Below, one piece after another: positions 1 through 10,419 of a DNA stretch of 64,000 nucleotides; position 1 is the stretch's first letter; each line of letters opens with the position of its first letter. Origin of the DNA: Hexactinellida sp. DTS-2022 (Eukaryota > Porifera > Hexactinellida); contig JAPNXP010000001.1 of assembly GCA_028753945.1 (NCBI GenBank), positions 6,562,501 through 6,626,500 on the forward strand, given 5' to 3'. Both the position numbers and the translations under genes were made by a program. Below the pieces are notes generated by a model, which had not been told where the DNA came from, searched no databases, and saw only the letters and a program-made list of their open reading frames with translations.

Positions 1-179
1 TAGATTTGGATTCGAGCTATCCTTATCGTGCAACTAAAATTTATTGAGCAACTAATGGGAGTATTTGAATTTCCCAAACATATTACAATGTGTAGCATTT
101 TATTAAGGGGACTTTATGAGGAATATATTTAATTAATACACCACAAAGATGTATAATTCTAAATGATTAGTTTCAAGGC

Positions 180-330
180 GTAGTAAGGCCGCGCAGCGGC
201 CATCAATTGAGGCGTGAAGTGCCGAACCGTCGCAATGCGACCGAGACCGAAGGGCTCGTATTATTAAATCTCGATTGTTGTATGTGTGTTTGTTTGTTTG
301 TTTGTTAGTCCGGATTGTATTAAAGTGATG
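180..330 (+). repeat. Helitron-like GC hairpin and adjoining 5' end, copy 1
   Basis: A short GC-rich block with small palindromes (ggccgcgcagcggcc; gtcgcaatgcgac) reads into ccgaagggctcgta, followed at once by TATTAAATC and a GT/TTTG-rich stretch. The same order occurs in reverse at 52.67-54.43 kb and in part at 1.0-1.1 kb. The terminal hairpin followed by a TTAAAA-like start resembles one Helitron-type element abutting the next. No coding capacity. The family assignment is inference. Confidence 0.45.
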
Positions 331-427
331 GGGAATAGAAACCGCATTTATATATTAGATATAAACTAACTTTTAAATTTTATAATAAGTAAACAAGTAT
401 GATGATTTCGAATTTCTCATTTATATA

Positions 428-905
428 CAGTACCCGGACAATAGTATTCGACCACCCAACATTTTACCATTGAAAATAGTACTATAGTAGGTCTAATACT
501 ATTGTTCAATGTAATAAATCTTTATGACATACTGCTATTTTGATTTCAGATTCGTATTCTACGCATTCGAATTACCCATTGTAGATGCTTCCAATTGATT
601 ACATATTAATTCGGTTGAAAATTATCATCAAATGGCAACATGTGCCACCAGTTCCCATCTCTCCCATAGTGGCAATTTGGGAAAAGTGGTGCATATTGGC
701 ACAGGAAGATAATTTTTACCAAATCAAAAAGGGATTGAATTGAAAGCTCCTACAATTGTTAATTCGAATGTGCAGAATACGAATATGTAATCGAAATAGC
801 AATATCTCATGTAATTGTAAAACACCATCTTCCATAGTTAACCCCACTATAGTACTATTTTCAATGGGAAATGTTGGGTGGTCGAATACTTTTGTCCGGG
901 TAGTG
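428..905. mobile_element. TA-flanked MITE, 478 bp (Tc1/mariner-like)
   Basis: The ends are inverted repeats: it starts CAGTACCCGGACAA and ends TTGTCCGGGTAGTG, and the similarity runs about 60 bp inward to an ACTATAGT motif. It is flanked by TA on both sides (426-427 and 906-907), the target duplication of the Tc1/mariner/pogo superfamily. No transposase inside, so it is non-autonomous. Confidence 0.75.
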
Positions 906-1004
906 TATTTCTAATATGAAAAACAAATTATAAATATGGAAATTTTATAAAGGGATCTATATAACGTCCCTTTCTACCATTTTCCATGGCAAAAAGGGTG
1001 AGGA

Positions 1005-1095
1005 CTGAGGAGTAAGGCCGCATAGCGGCCGTTAACTTGAGGTGCGTAGCATCGATCTGTTGCAAAGCGACCGAGACCGGAGGGCTCGTAGTATA
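1005..1095 (+). repeat. Helitron-like GC hairpin, copy 2
   Basis: A second copy of the block seen at 180-250: ggccgcatagcggcc, then gcaaagcgaccgagaccgg and agggctcgta, followed by an AT-rich run. It appears partial. Confidence 0.4.
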
Positions 1096-1181
1096 TATGT
1101 ATATATTAAACTTTTTATATAGCAACACTTTGATAGTTTCGTTAGTTATTTCCTTTTTCATTCTATTAATGATGGAAGATA

Positions 1182-1355
1182 CAGTGGAAGCCGCTTAATC
1201 GGGAGACGGTTAATCGGGAAATTCGGTTATTCGGGACGAAGCTTTGGAAACCAATTCGTATCAAATAGTATAAAGTATATCGGTTAATCGGGAGAACCGG
1301 ATAAACGGGACTAAATTCCTACTCCCGAGGCGTCCCGATTAAGCGGCTTCCACTG
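1182..1355. mobile_element. TA-flanked MITE, 174 bp (pogo/Tigger-like ends)
   Basis: It begins CAGTGGAAGCCGCTTAATCG and ends with the inverse, CGATTAAGCGGCTTCCACTG allowing for its boundary base, with TA flanking each end (1180-1181, 1356-1357). CAGTGGAA-type ends and TA targets are usual for pogo/Tigger-type elements. Non-coding. Confidence 0.8.
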
Positions 1356-1511
1356 TAGTAGCTTTAGTGCATCTAGACTTCTAGATTTATTTGTTATTGA
1401 AAGTAACATTTGATTTTTTGACTCTTTTTGGGCCCGCGGCCTGTGGAAAATGGCCCGCAGCCCGTGATTTACAATAAATCCCGCACGGTTCGCACTGTTT
1501 TGACAGAAATT

Positions 1512-3133
1512 CCCCCCCCCCCTTGTAAACTTTTCCCCTCCCCCCACGGTTTACATTGACTTGTCATTCTAAGTGAAGCCTATCAAGGTCTTGTTGACTT
1601 AAATGCGAAAGAAGGTCTACAATGACTTGTCATACTAAGTGAATCCTATCAAGGTCTTGTTGAGTCATTGTACTTAATTAAGTCTTAAGTATTATTAATT
1701 AAAAAGTTATATAATTATAAGTTATTACCCTCCAATGCCCAGGAATGTGAAAGTAAACCGGAATTTAATTCACTTTCAATTCAAATTGAAAGTGAAATGG
1801 GATTTTCTATTTATACCTTCTACCCCTAGCATCCGGGGGTTTTAATGATTAAATATTTTAATTTATTACGTTTGTGGAATGTGGATGCAAATATACTTGA
1901 ATTATCTATGATAGTTTGTTTACAATTTATTTCTATAAATATCTAAATATTATTTTTTAACCTCGATTGCTGTTTATTTGTTTGTTTTGCCGGATTGTAT
2001 TAAAGTCTTGGAGGAAGAGAAGGGTAATAAATTCCTCATTCTTTTTGAGATAAGACCTACTTTCAAATATTATTTAACAAGTAGTATGCTGAACACGAAA
2101 TTAACATTATAAATTTCTATCATGATTACTATTCTTGTTAGGTATTTATAAATAAGTAAACAATAGCTAAAATTTCAAATGAATAGAGGCTAGCAACCAA
2201 CGAGAATTATAAGTTCTGGTGTAAATGGAATTGGAAATATCAGTGCAATTATATGCTTCGTGTAAAGCTTTGTGTAGTTTGTTTGTAAATTCAGTACCAT
2301 TATCACTGATTATTTGTACTGGCGTGCCTTGTCTGCAATAGATGTAGAATAGGTATACCTCTGGCGACTTCCTTTGCTTCCTTCGTACGAAGAGGGCGGG
2401 TCTCAATCCATCTGGTGAAGTTATCGATCACTGTTAAAATGTATTTAAACCCATTCGATTCAACAAGCGGGCCTGTAAGGTCCATACCAACACGGAACCA
2501 TACTTTGGTGATAACAGGTAGAAGTTGTAGAGGATTTTTTGGGACTTTTTAAGCTTGGTTGATTCTTTAAACAACGTGCGCAGGCTTGTACATAGAGCGT
2601 GATATCTTTCTGCATACAGGGCCAGAAGTAGCGATCTTTGGCAATTTTGTAAGAGTATCGAGAGCATTGATGACCAGAGTTGTCATGTACCTCTTTGAGT
2701 ATGTCATCTACTTCATTCTTCATTATTACAAACAAGTCTTGGTTTTTCGAGGATTTAACTAATTTTCCTCCAAGAAAGCAGAATCTTGAAGATTTCTTGC
2801 GTAATTCTCTCTTCTGAGCTTTGTTATAACCAGGTGGATAGTTTCCAGTTATGAGATAATTTGAGATAAACTCGTATTTAAGGAGATCCATTTTGTAGAA
2901 TTAACACCAATTATGATTTGATAAATGTGAGGTCTATAAATACGGGATACGCGCCTAGAAATATCTGGTCACGAACGATGCAAGACTTCACTTAGTATGA
3001 CAAGTCATTGTAAACCTTCATTCGCATTTAAGTCAACAAGACCTTGATAGGCTTCACTTAGAATGACAACTGACAAGTCATTGTAAACCGTGGGGGGGGG
3101 GGGGGGGGGACAAAGTTTACAAGGGGGGGGGGG
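1512..3133. mobile_element. Decayed integrase-type DNA transposon with long inverted ends
   Basis: About 130 bp at each end are inverted copies: ttgtaaac, then acggtttaca, then a repeated ~75-bp motif containing gacttgtcat and cctatcaaggtcttgttga. Each end also has runs of C or G (1512-1522; 3093-3133). An integrase relic lies between on the minus strand. The layout (integrase plus inverted repeats, no LTRs or RT) suggests a Ginger-like DNA transposon, but I found no target duplication. A fragment of the same end motif is at 47,330-47,390. Confidence 0.5.
2167..2891 (-). pseudogene. Integrase relic (H2C2 zinc finger and DDE core)
   Basis: Reading the minus strand from 2891, frames give an H2C2-type integrase zinc finger (HDNSGHQ... 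then CARC), then the start of a DDE core (MDLTGPLVESNGF, FTRWIETRPL) and IISDNGTEF with the second catalytic Asp. The pieces lie in three frames with shifts near 2,480 and 2,340, so the gene is dead. The relation is to retroviral-type integrases as found in Gypsy, Ginger and GIN1. No RT or protease is nearby, which favours a DNA transposon origin. Confidence 0.65.
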
Positions 3134-3288
3134 TATATGGGAGTCATTTTCTTATGAGCTAGTATACAATAATGACCCTATTTGAGTGTCCATGGTATCT
3201 CTAATGAGGGGTGTCAAAATGCTATACGACAGCCACTGGTATTTGCTAGAGATCAAAAGCATTCAAGTTCCTAGTTCTGTGTGTAGCT

Positions 3289-3602
3289 CAGAGATGGAAC
3301 CGGTCGCGATTTTCATGATCCGACCCGACCAGTGCAGTTGGAAATTTGACCCGACCCGACCGGTCAATCATAGCTAGCAATAATTTATAAATAATAGAAT
3401 AAGAATCTAGTCATGTCATATAATTTAGGAATAAATATTATGGACATAGACCATTTAAGGAAGCCTCCTTTATAAGACTACTAAGCTCTAAGCTCTCAAT
3501 TGGAGCCAGATTCAATCAAAACAAATTATGATATTATGATATCGAATAGATCATATAGAGATCTTGACCGGCCGGGCAAGGTTCCGACCGGTTCCGTCTC
3601 TG
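3289..3602. mobile_element. hAT-type MITE, 314 bp
   Basis: Ends CAGAGATGGAACCGGT / ACCGGTTCCGTCTCTG are inverted. The perfect 8-bp duplication GTGTAGCT flanks it (3281-3288 and 3603-3610). CAG...CTG ends with an 8-bp duplication are diagnostic of the hAT superfamily. Non-coding. Confidence 0.85.
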
Positions 3603-3610
3603 GTGTAGCT

Positions 3611-4099
3611 GCAGGGAGGTAAGCACTAAAGGACGTCTCTAATGTACGTGTATTTAAATTGCTTCCTTAACTATTTAGACACTTTTGAGGGTCCACCGTC
3701 ACAAATCGCGTAAAAAGGTCAGATTGTTTACTGGCAGCCCTGTATAATATAAATGGGTGTGGGTAGGAATATATTCGTATTTCTCATTGTTGTGTTGTTT
3801 CTCCCTTACTAGAAGCCAACTAGAGGCCGGAGACTTTCTTGTGCAACTACATAACAATATCATAACATAAAATACTTGTAATATAATATATACAATATTT
3901 ACAGTTGATAATAGTATGTATACAAAATATTGTTTCTTTAATTAATGTGTGTATAATCTTATCATCATCAGCTTGAGACATCCCAGGTCTCATATCTAAG
4001 AATGATAATTATTAAAGTTGCTATAGTATAAATCGGTTATACCATATCCCTCGGGAAAGGAACATAAGTAAGTATTATCCGAGTGTATGTACTACCGAA
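3611..4099. other. No recognisable feature
   Basis: AT-rich sequence between a hAT MITE and the possible exon at 4.1-4.2 kb. I see no frame, repeat boundary or RNA gene here. Confidence 0.5.
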
Positions 4100-4201
4100 T
4101 TAACCCTCTTCATACAAACTAGCCAGTGACCCATCGCCATTCAACACTGCATTCGAATAAGTCGGAAAACGCAAAGGATTCGTTATAGCCTCTTTGAGAA
4201 G
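4100..4201 (-). CDS. Possible terminal exon of an unidentified gene
   Basis: On the minus strand an open frame of 33 codons follows an acceptor-like ttgctttag at 4202 and ends at TAA (4100-4102), finishing ...SLASLYEEG. Its composition is more balanced than the AT-rich surroundings. There is no domain I recognise, the polypyrimidine tract is weak, and no upstream exon was identified. Chance is a real alternative. Confidence 0.2.
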   Translation of the reverse strand, partial: LLKEAITNPLRFPTYSNAVLNGDGSLASLYEEG

Positions 4202-4308
4202 CTAAAGCAAATATTTTTATTTTTATTATGCTACGGATTGCAACTTGTGGTTAAATACTTCCCGATATTAGTCTATAAGCACCATTCCCGAGCTTTTGGC
4301 CCAGCTGT

Positions 4309-4716
4309 ATGACACTCTTCTCTGCATATCAATTCCTCCTTGCTTTTGTCATCAGCGGTCGGTTGTACGCAGGCTTTCATCCAGACAAAAATTTCTGCGT
4401 GCCTAGATTTAGTTTGAGCTCGTTCATTTTTCATTTTGTACGCCTAGTTTGCACATTTTGTATTAAGTCTATGGGAGCATCTCTCGATATTGTACACCTA
4501 GACACGATTTTTGTACGCCTAGATTAAAATCCATCCAAATTACGCTCCTTTAGGAGCGCCCAATACGCCTGGATAAAACCCTGGTTGTACGGGTCCTGGT
4601 TTATGCCAAACCGGATGGCCCTCGGGTCACCAACGCGTGATGCAGCCAAGTACAACTATGCGTGGGTGATGATCGGCTTTGGGAGATATAGGCCAGTGAT
4701 GTTTTGCCAATTTTAG
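4309..4716 (+). pseudogene. Small open frame split by a hAT MITE
   Basis: The frame from ATG 4309 reads to the MITE at 4370. If the 214-bp element and one copy of its duplication are removed, the same frame continues from 4592 to a TAG at 4714, giving about 61 codons. The second half has no stop in about 120 bp and is unusually GC-balanced for this window. I do not recognise the product, and 61 codons can occur by chance. Confidence 0.25.
4370..4583. mobile_element. hAT-type MITE, 214 bp
   Basis: It starts CAGGCTTTCATCCAG and ends GGATAAAACCCTG. The perfect 8-bp duplication GTTGTACG lies on both sides (4362-4369, 4584-4591). Internal copies of tacgcctag are repeated in both orientations. Non-coding. 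Confidence 0.8.
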
Positions 4717-4719
4717 AAG

Positions 4720-5541
4720 TGGGGGAAAGCGCATAAAAATTTAATTAGGCTGTTCTATCCTCCTAGGCATGGGAAAAAATTTGAATAATGTAATAGGGCT
4801 GAAACGAATCACTGAATATTTGTTCGAAATAATTGAACGAATATTCGTTGGTTTCGAAATTAATGTTCGTTTGAACAATATTAGACTGAAACGGATATTC
4901 GTTTACTACTTTGAACAACAACCTGATTTAGTAAAGTTGGAGAGATCCTAAATATAAATTCCTAACTTTTTGTGTCAATTTTGTGTCTAATACACTTTGT
5001 ACTATCATAAAATTATCGTAACATTTATTTTAAAAACCCTCACAGAGGGGAAGCCGGAAGGAAGTGAGCTTCTTCAGGTTGCACAGGCCGCACCCAATGT
5101 TTTATATAAATATAATTTAATTAATGTTTGAATGTAAAGATTTTAAATAAGAATCGTCTTTAATTAATTAATTAATTAATAAGTTATTAATTAATAATAT
5201 CCCCAATCTGGCTCGGAATGTGAAAATTGAAACTGAAAGTAAATACATTTTCAATTGAAAGTGAAAGTGAAACTGGGTTTTTTTTCTATTTATACTAAAA
5301 CCCTAAGCAATCTTAGGGATTATTAATTAATTAAAGTAGAATTATTTCAAATAGAAATAGAAATACGTCTACTTTACTATTTGGAATAATAGAATTAACG
5401 TCATCAACTGTAAAATGTTCCAAGTATTTTCATTACACTTGTATAAAACACATATTCACTTACAACAACTAGCATAACAGTCATTATCAGTAGTAGTAGT
5501 GGCTTATGTAATATGTTCTATTGTACCAGTATACTATAGAG
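4720..5541. other. AT-rich intergenic sequence with minor repeats
   Basis: 4,790-4,925 has imperfect repeats of gaatattcgttt. 5,040-5,130 carries a repeat (cctcacag...ttcttcaggttgcacaggcc...acccaatgttt) that recurs diverged at 41.61-41.75 kb and 46.85-46.92 kb. A TTAA run lies at 5,160-5,190. No gene seen. Confidence 0.45.
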
Positions 5542-5640
5542 CAGTGGTTCCCAACCTTTTTGTGCGGGCGGCACCCTTTTACAACGTATTCGTTTCAGCG
5601 GCACCCCCAAATCTGAGATTGAGGCCGACCGTTTTATGCT
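5542..5640 (+). mobile_element. Solo hAT-type end
   Basis: CAGTGGTTCCCAACCTTTTT followed by a G/C-rich stretch is a typical left end of hAT MITEs. No matching inverted end is found to the right, where sequence switches to the P-like relic, so it is truncated. Confidence 0.5.
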
Positions 5641-7032
5641 AGTATTATAATTAAAAGAACTTTCACGGAAATCTTGGTCCCCTACGAAAATTGTCCAGGG
5701 GGAGCGTTGTATAACAGAAAATATCTTTTCAGCAGAAATAAATGCGCATGGCAATTTACGGACAATACAGGACCAATTTTTATGAAGACTAGATACCATG
5801 ATAGCAAATACTGTTTTGGTTGGATCTTCAGGATTTAGATTAGAACCAACTAGTTTTCCTCCTTTGTAAGTAAGATATGTCCGATTTGATGTGTATTTCA
5901 TCCATTTGGATAATGACATGCTTTTGTTCAGTAGAAAAATATTTAGTCGCTTGTTTAAGAAAATATAAGAATTCCTTTTCAAGCCCAAAATAGTGATAAA
6001 ACTATTCTAAAGGTATGGAAGTGTGGAAGAGATAAACAAGGTAACTCTGGAGATACTTGTAGCAAGCTGGCGAAATCAGATGTGTTTTAAGTGCCAAAAT
6101 TTGGGTGATCAAATTAAATCTGCGCCTGTTTTAGGAATGAGGCTATTTTCTAGATGACAAAGAATGAATTGAAGTCCAGAAAGCTCTGGACAATCGAAAA
6201 ATTCATCAGAAGTAGGAACTTTTTCAATTGCTTGTTGTACAGTTGAAACTGGGTTTTTTTGCCCCCCTAAATGCATGGAAAAAGAGGCAAAAAAACCCGA
6301 TTTCGACTGTAGATGTTCCATTGCCATAGAAATAGGGGTAGCGTATGTACATTCGGTATTAGAGGTATAGGCTGGTGTAAAATTCATAATTTTCACTTAA
6401 AATTGACTCAAGCAGTCGAGTATTCTGATAGAGCATGTAGAGAGAGGGATAACATCACCGTTATAAAATGCTTTTATAGACAAATCGGATTCAACTATCA
6501 AGTAAACATCGACCAAAAATATTTGAATTCAGCAAGTGAGGACGCATAAAAATTAGACTCTGCTCATTCGGAAACCATAATGACCATTAGGTAAAGAAAT
6601 ACAAGTTAACTTCACTTTCAAATCCTGAAAACCGTGTATCAAATACTTCTCGTTGTCTTCAGTCTGTGATGTCAAGCGAAGTGCTACAGCCTGCTGGAGT
6701 AGTTCATCATCTTTCGAATCGAAGGAGAGACGCTGCGTTTTGTAGTAGACTGTGAAGAGTAGTCTGATGGATAAACTGGTACTGTCCAATCTTTTAACTT
6801 GGGATTTTTGTGTGGATACTCGTGGTAAGTCCCATCTCCGTTAGGAACTTTGTGGGTGTACTCAATATACTCTTCTCTAAAATGTTTCACGCATACAAAA
6901 CAGTTTTCAGATTATCTACATCTTCTCTATGCAGAGCTGCAGAGCTCGAATCCAAGCTGAATACAGGAATACGATCTCTGGATTATACACGTAGAAACTC
7001 TTACAACCGGGAGCAGAGCATGTATTCAGCAT
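5640..7032 (-). pseudogene. P-element/THAP transposase relic 1
   Basis: Reading the minus strand from 7032: a THAP zinc finger start (MLNTCSAPGCKS, Cys pair), its second half near 6,890-6,790 (KHFREEY..., then PKLKDWTVPVYPS, the typical HF and AVP-like box), then linker fragments with CPELSGLQFI near 6,200, then an RNase H-like core fragment at 5,990-5,690 (KGGKLVGS, ...AIMVSSLHKNWSC). This order, THAP then RNase H fold, is that of P-element/THAP9-type transposases, normally 700-900 aa. Several frameshifts and a lost C-terminus, replaced by a hAT end, show it is dead. Confidence 0.75.
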
Positions 7033-7075
7033 TCTGATTGATATAGTTGCTAATATATAACAAAAGGAATCTTTT

Positions 7076-8316
7076 AAAAAATCCAAAATTGCAGCTGTGC
7101 CGACAGCATGTTCCTTTGGTGGCACTATATTTTGGTGGTGGTTTATTGATAGTGCCTCCAAAGGAATATGCTGTCGGCACAGGCTGCAATTTTGGATTTT
7201 TTTTTCGCCATTTCATCATCACTATGAAGGTGTTAAATTATTTCAGAAAGGTGTTTCAGAATGCATCGACGCTTAGAGTGGTGGAAGTTTCCATTTAGCT
7301 CACTTCATTTTAGAGATATTCAAGTTTGAGTAGAATATAAAAGGTGAAGACTTAGCATTTTGTATGTCTGTGTTTGGTATATAGAATTCACAAAATTGTA
7401 AAAACTCATGTTTTAAACGATGTCATCATCACCTCAAGGTGTCAAGACCCACTTGTATAGGTGGCACGTGCCATAAGGACCAATTGATAAATTGAAAGTT
7501 TGTTTCTATCTTGTATCATCTCTGAAATTTATGATATTTAATTAATTAGTATAAATATTTATTAATATTATTTATAATATGACACCAATTTCAATGTCAA
7601 CTTAGAATTATTAAGTTAAATTATTTTGTCATAAATACTTAATTAATTAATTTGTCTATCAAATTTCAATTCCGCACACTCGATGACCACTAATAAACAA
7701 ATTGGAAGCATCTATATAAGTCATATACTGACTGAATTAATTATAATTAATTACGTCAGTATATTAACAGTGCAATAATATTCTCGCAGAAGTAAATATA
7801 ATCACATAATCTGTCGTAGTTATGGAATGTAAAATCTCGGTTTTCAATTGGAAAATAGAAGCCTACTCGATCTCACAAGTTGAATCAATATAATTATCAC
7901 AAGTTGAAACAATAGAATTCGATTTAACACTTTCAATTGAACTGAAGTGTTAGTAAACAAAGGAAATTTGCAACTCAATTGTGGCACAAACGAAGCACAA
8001 TTTAAAAATTCGTGCACTGTGAAAAGGTGTAGAATTTAATTCTCTATCGAATGCATATAAATTGATATTAGGGTACTATATTTATTGTTCCTATTGTAAA
8101 ATTAAAATGGTGTAAAAATGTGTCCAAAAATTTTTAATCAAAAATCGTGACCCCAGGTGCACATCTGTAACCCACAAGACACCTGTCCTGAAAATTTCAG
8201 TTCTTAGTCAATAAAACTCTGTTGTGTGGACCATCTACGGACCAAAAATAATAATAATAACTAACCAAGCAGTAAGATTATAACTGGGCCACTATACTAT
8301 AGTAAAGTCGGCACAG
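7076..8316 (+). repeat. Repeat family R, copy 1 (hairpin, body, one palindrome unit)
   Basis: A ~130-bp hairpin (7076-7205; arms containing ccaaaattgcagc, tgccgac and ttcctttggtggcactat, with the right arm reading atagtgcctcc) is followed by a ~1.06-kb AT-rich body. The body holds the internal palindrome gaattaattataattaatta near 7,735, then gaccccaggtgcacatctg, tctacggacc and AAT repeats, and one actatagta palindrome unit (8290-8316). No coding frame is conserved between copies. The element class is unknown. Confidence 0.8.
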
Positions 8317-8722
8317 TAATTAGTATGGGAGTGGGTATGTTGAAAAGTGATTATAAAAATTAATTTAAGAAACAAATAAAGAAAATTTAATGTTGGATAT
8401 CATATAATGCAACTCATATTCAAATATTATGGTTTATTGTAAATAATTAAATCATGACAGAATATTGTGGTTACCTAAAATTCCCCATCTTCGACCGCAT
8501 CCATGGTACCAAACTCGTAGTTTACTGTTAGGCCTTATGTAAAGTAGGCTATGATAATACTAATTGAATGCATCCTACAGTTAATTAATTATTTGGAAAC
8601 TTTAGATCATTTATCATTTCATGATTATGTGATTGACGTAAGCTAAATACATCACGAATAGAAATAAACTGATGGAAACCAAACTGGATTAATCAGGTAT
8701 GCAATTTCGGAAATAATGTAGG
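8317..8722. other. Unique-looking AT-rich spacer
   Basis: Between repeat R copy 1 and the foldback element. I see no frame, repeat or RNA gene. Its last eight bases (8715-8722) are the left target duplication of the following element. Confidence 0.5.
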
Positions 8723-10347
8723 CATAGACTCCTTAAGTAAAGGACTGGAACGTCGCGATCTCGGGGGTTTTAACTTGAGTCTGAGAGGCTCCAATTATAA
8801 AAATTGATAAAGCATTAGGTTTCCGGTCTCCAAGTGTGATTTTTGGCATATAGGGGTAACTTTTGGCACCCGTCAACAATTTGAGGTTTTCACTCAAAAT
8901 TTCTCACACCTCGACAAGTTATGACGTCATTGTCACCAGGGTTGGGTTCAAGTACATTTGAAAGTAATTAAGTACAAGTACTACTACTTTTCAGATATTC
9001 AAGTACAATACAAGTACAAGTAAACTTAAAGTACTTAAGTACAAGTACAATGAAAAAATTAGGAAAATACTTAAGTACAAGTACAAGTACTTCCCAAGCT
9101 CTTATGATAAATCTCTCGTACTAATAGTAGAAATTGCTAAATACATAGTTTATATAGTATCATCCAAATCTATTTAATTGATTTAGCAGTAGTCCTTGAC
9201 ACGAACACAATTCCTAATATACTAAGTATTAAGTAACACTACTTTATTTGAGATGGGATTTGAGGAACATCAATGATGTGTGTTGGAAATATATTGAATG
9301 ATAAAAAAAGTCACGAGTAACAAGTACTCAAGTACAAGTGCAAGTACTTTAGAAAATTGAGGAAAGCAATTAAGTACAAGTACAAGTACAACGGAATAAA
9401 TGGTGAAAGTACTTAAGTACAAGTACTCAAAAAATGTACTTAATTACAGAAGTACTTAAGTAAATTGTACTTGAACCCAACCCTGATTGTCACATTTCGA
9501 GAACCCTGAAAAGTCACTTAATCGCACATAATTCGCGCACTCTAAGAGATAAAAATCTGAAAATTTAATAGAACATGCACATTAATGATGCGGACACTTT
9601 GGTAACACCAGATTGCCAATATGCTTACTCATTATCACATGATGACGTAATCACTAAAATTTCACATTGTTAAATTTGACTATTTAGGCCTATTTACGCT
9701 TTATAGTCAATGTTATAAGTGTATAAACCATACACCAACCGAAAAGCGGTTGGTATGTGGTTGGGTTCTTCCGCAAAGCACGCTAGTATCTTTATAGATT
9801 GATTCTACAGTATATCTATATATACTAGTGCGCTTCGCTTGCTAGGTCGCTTTGCGGCAGAATCCAACCACATACCAACCGCTTTTCGGTTGTGTATGGT
9901 TTATACACTTATAACATTGATTATAAAGCGTAAATAGGCCTAAATAGTCAAATTTAACAATGTGAAATTTTAGTGATTACGTCATCATGTGATAATGGGT
10001 AAGCATATTGGCAATCTGGTGTTACCAAAGTGTCCGCATCATTAATGTGAATGTTCAAATATATTTTCAGATTTTTATCTCTTAGAGTGCGCGAATTATG
10101 TGCGATTAAGTGACTTTTCAGGGTTCTCGAAATGTGACAATGACGTCATAACTTGTCGAAGTGTGAGAAATTTTGAGGTAAAACCTCAAATTGTTGACGG
10201 GTGCCAAAAGTTACCCCTATATGCCAAAAATCACATTTGGAGACCGGAAACCTAATGCTTTATCAATTTTTATAATTGGAGCTTCTCAGACTCAAGTTAA
10301 AACCCCCGAGATCGCGACGTTCCAGTCCTTTACTTAAGGAGTCTATG
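8723..10347. mobile_element. Foldback element of the P-like family, with a perfect 8-bp target duplication
   Basis: Two arms of about 0.5 kb (8723-8936 plus 9494-9790; 9845-10347) are near-perfect inverted copies around a ~55-bp centre. Ends are CATAGACTCCTTAAGTAAAG and its inverse. AATGTAGG is duplicated at 8715-8722 and 10348-10355. The arm is the same sequence as the terminus beside the P-like transposase relic at 45.83-46.20 kb, so I infer a non-autonomous P-superfamily element (8-bp duplications and CA..TG ends are known for P elements). The left arm is interrupted by a hAT MITE. Confidence 0.8.
8937..9485. mobile_element. hAT-type MITE, 549 bp, filled with aagtacaagtac repeats
   Basis: Ends CAGGGTTGGGTTCAAGTACA and TGTACTTGAACCCAACCCTG are perfect inverses. 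ATTGTCAC is duplicated on each side (8929-8936, 9486-9493). The two flanks rejoin to match the other arm of the foldback, which serves as the empty site. The interior is largely degenerate aagtacaagtac and contains no frame. Confidence 0.9.
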
Positions 10348-10419
10348 AATGTAGGTGAAGATTAAATCATCAAACCTCAATATATGCAATAACGCAGCAA
10401 TAGGAGGTTACATTTATAA
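10348..10419. other. Right flank of foldback element
   Basis: Short unique sequence beginning with the right target duplication AATGTAGG, up to the palindrome array. Confidence 0.4.

Noticed and set aside
7047-7298. Frames of the type QPVPTHVPLVALYFGG found at many sites (e.g. 14.8, 20.2, 34.2, 35.8 kb)
   Set aside because: They are translations of the R hairpin and depend only on its palindrome; frames are not kept between copies.
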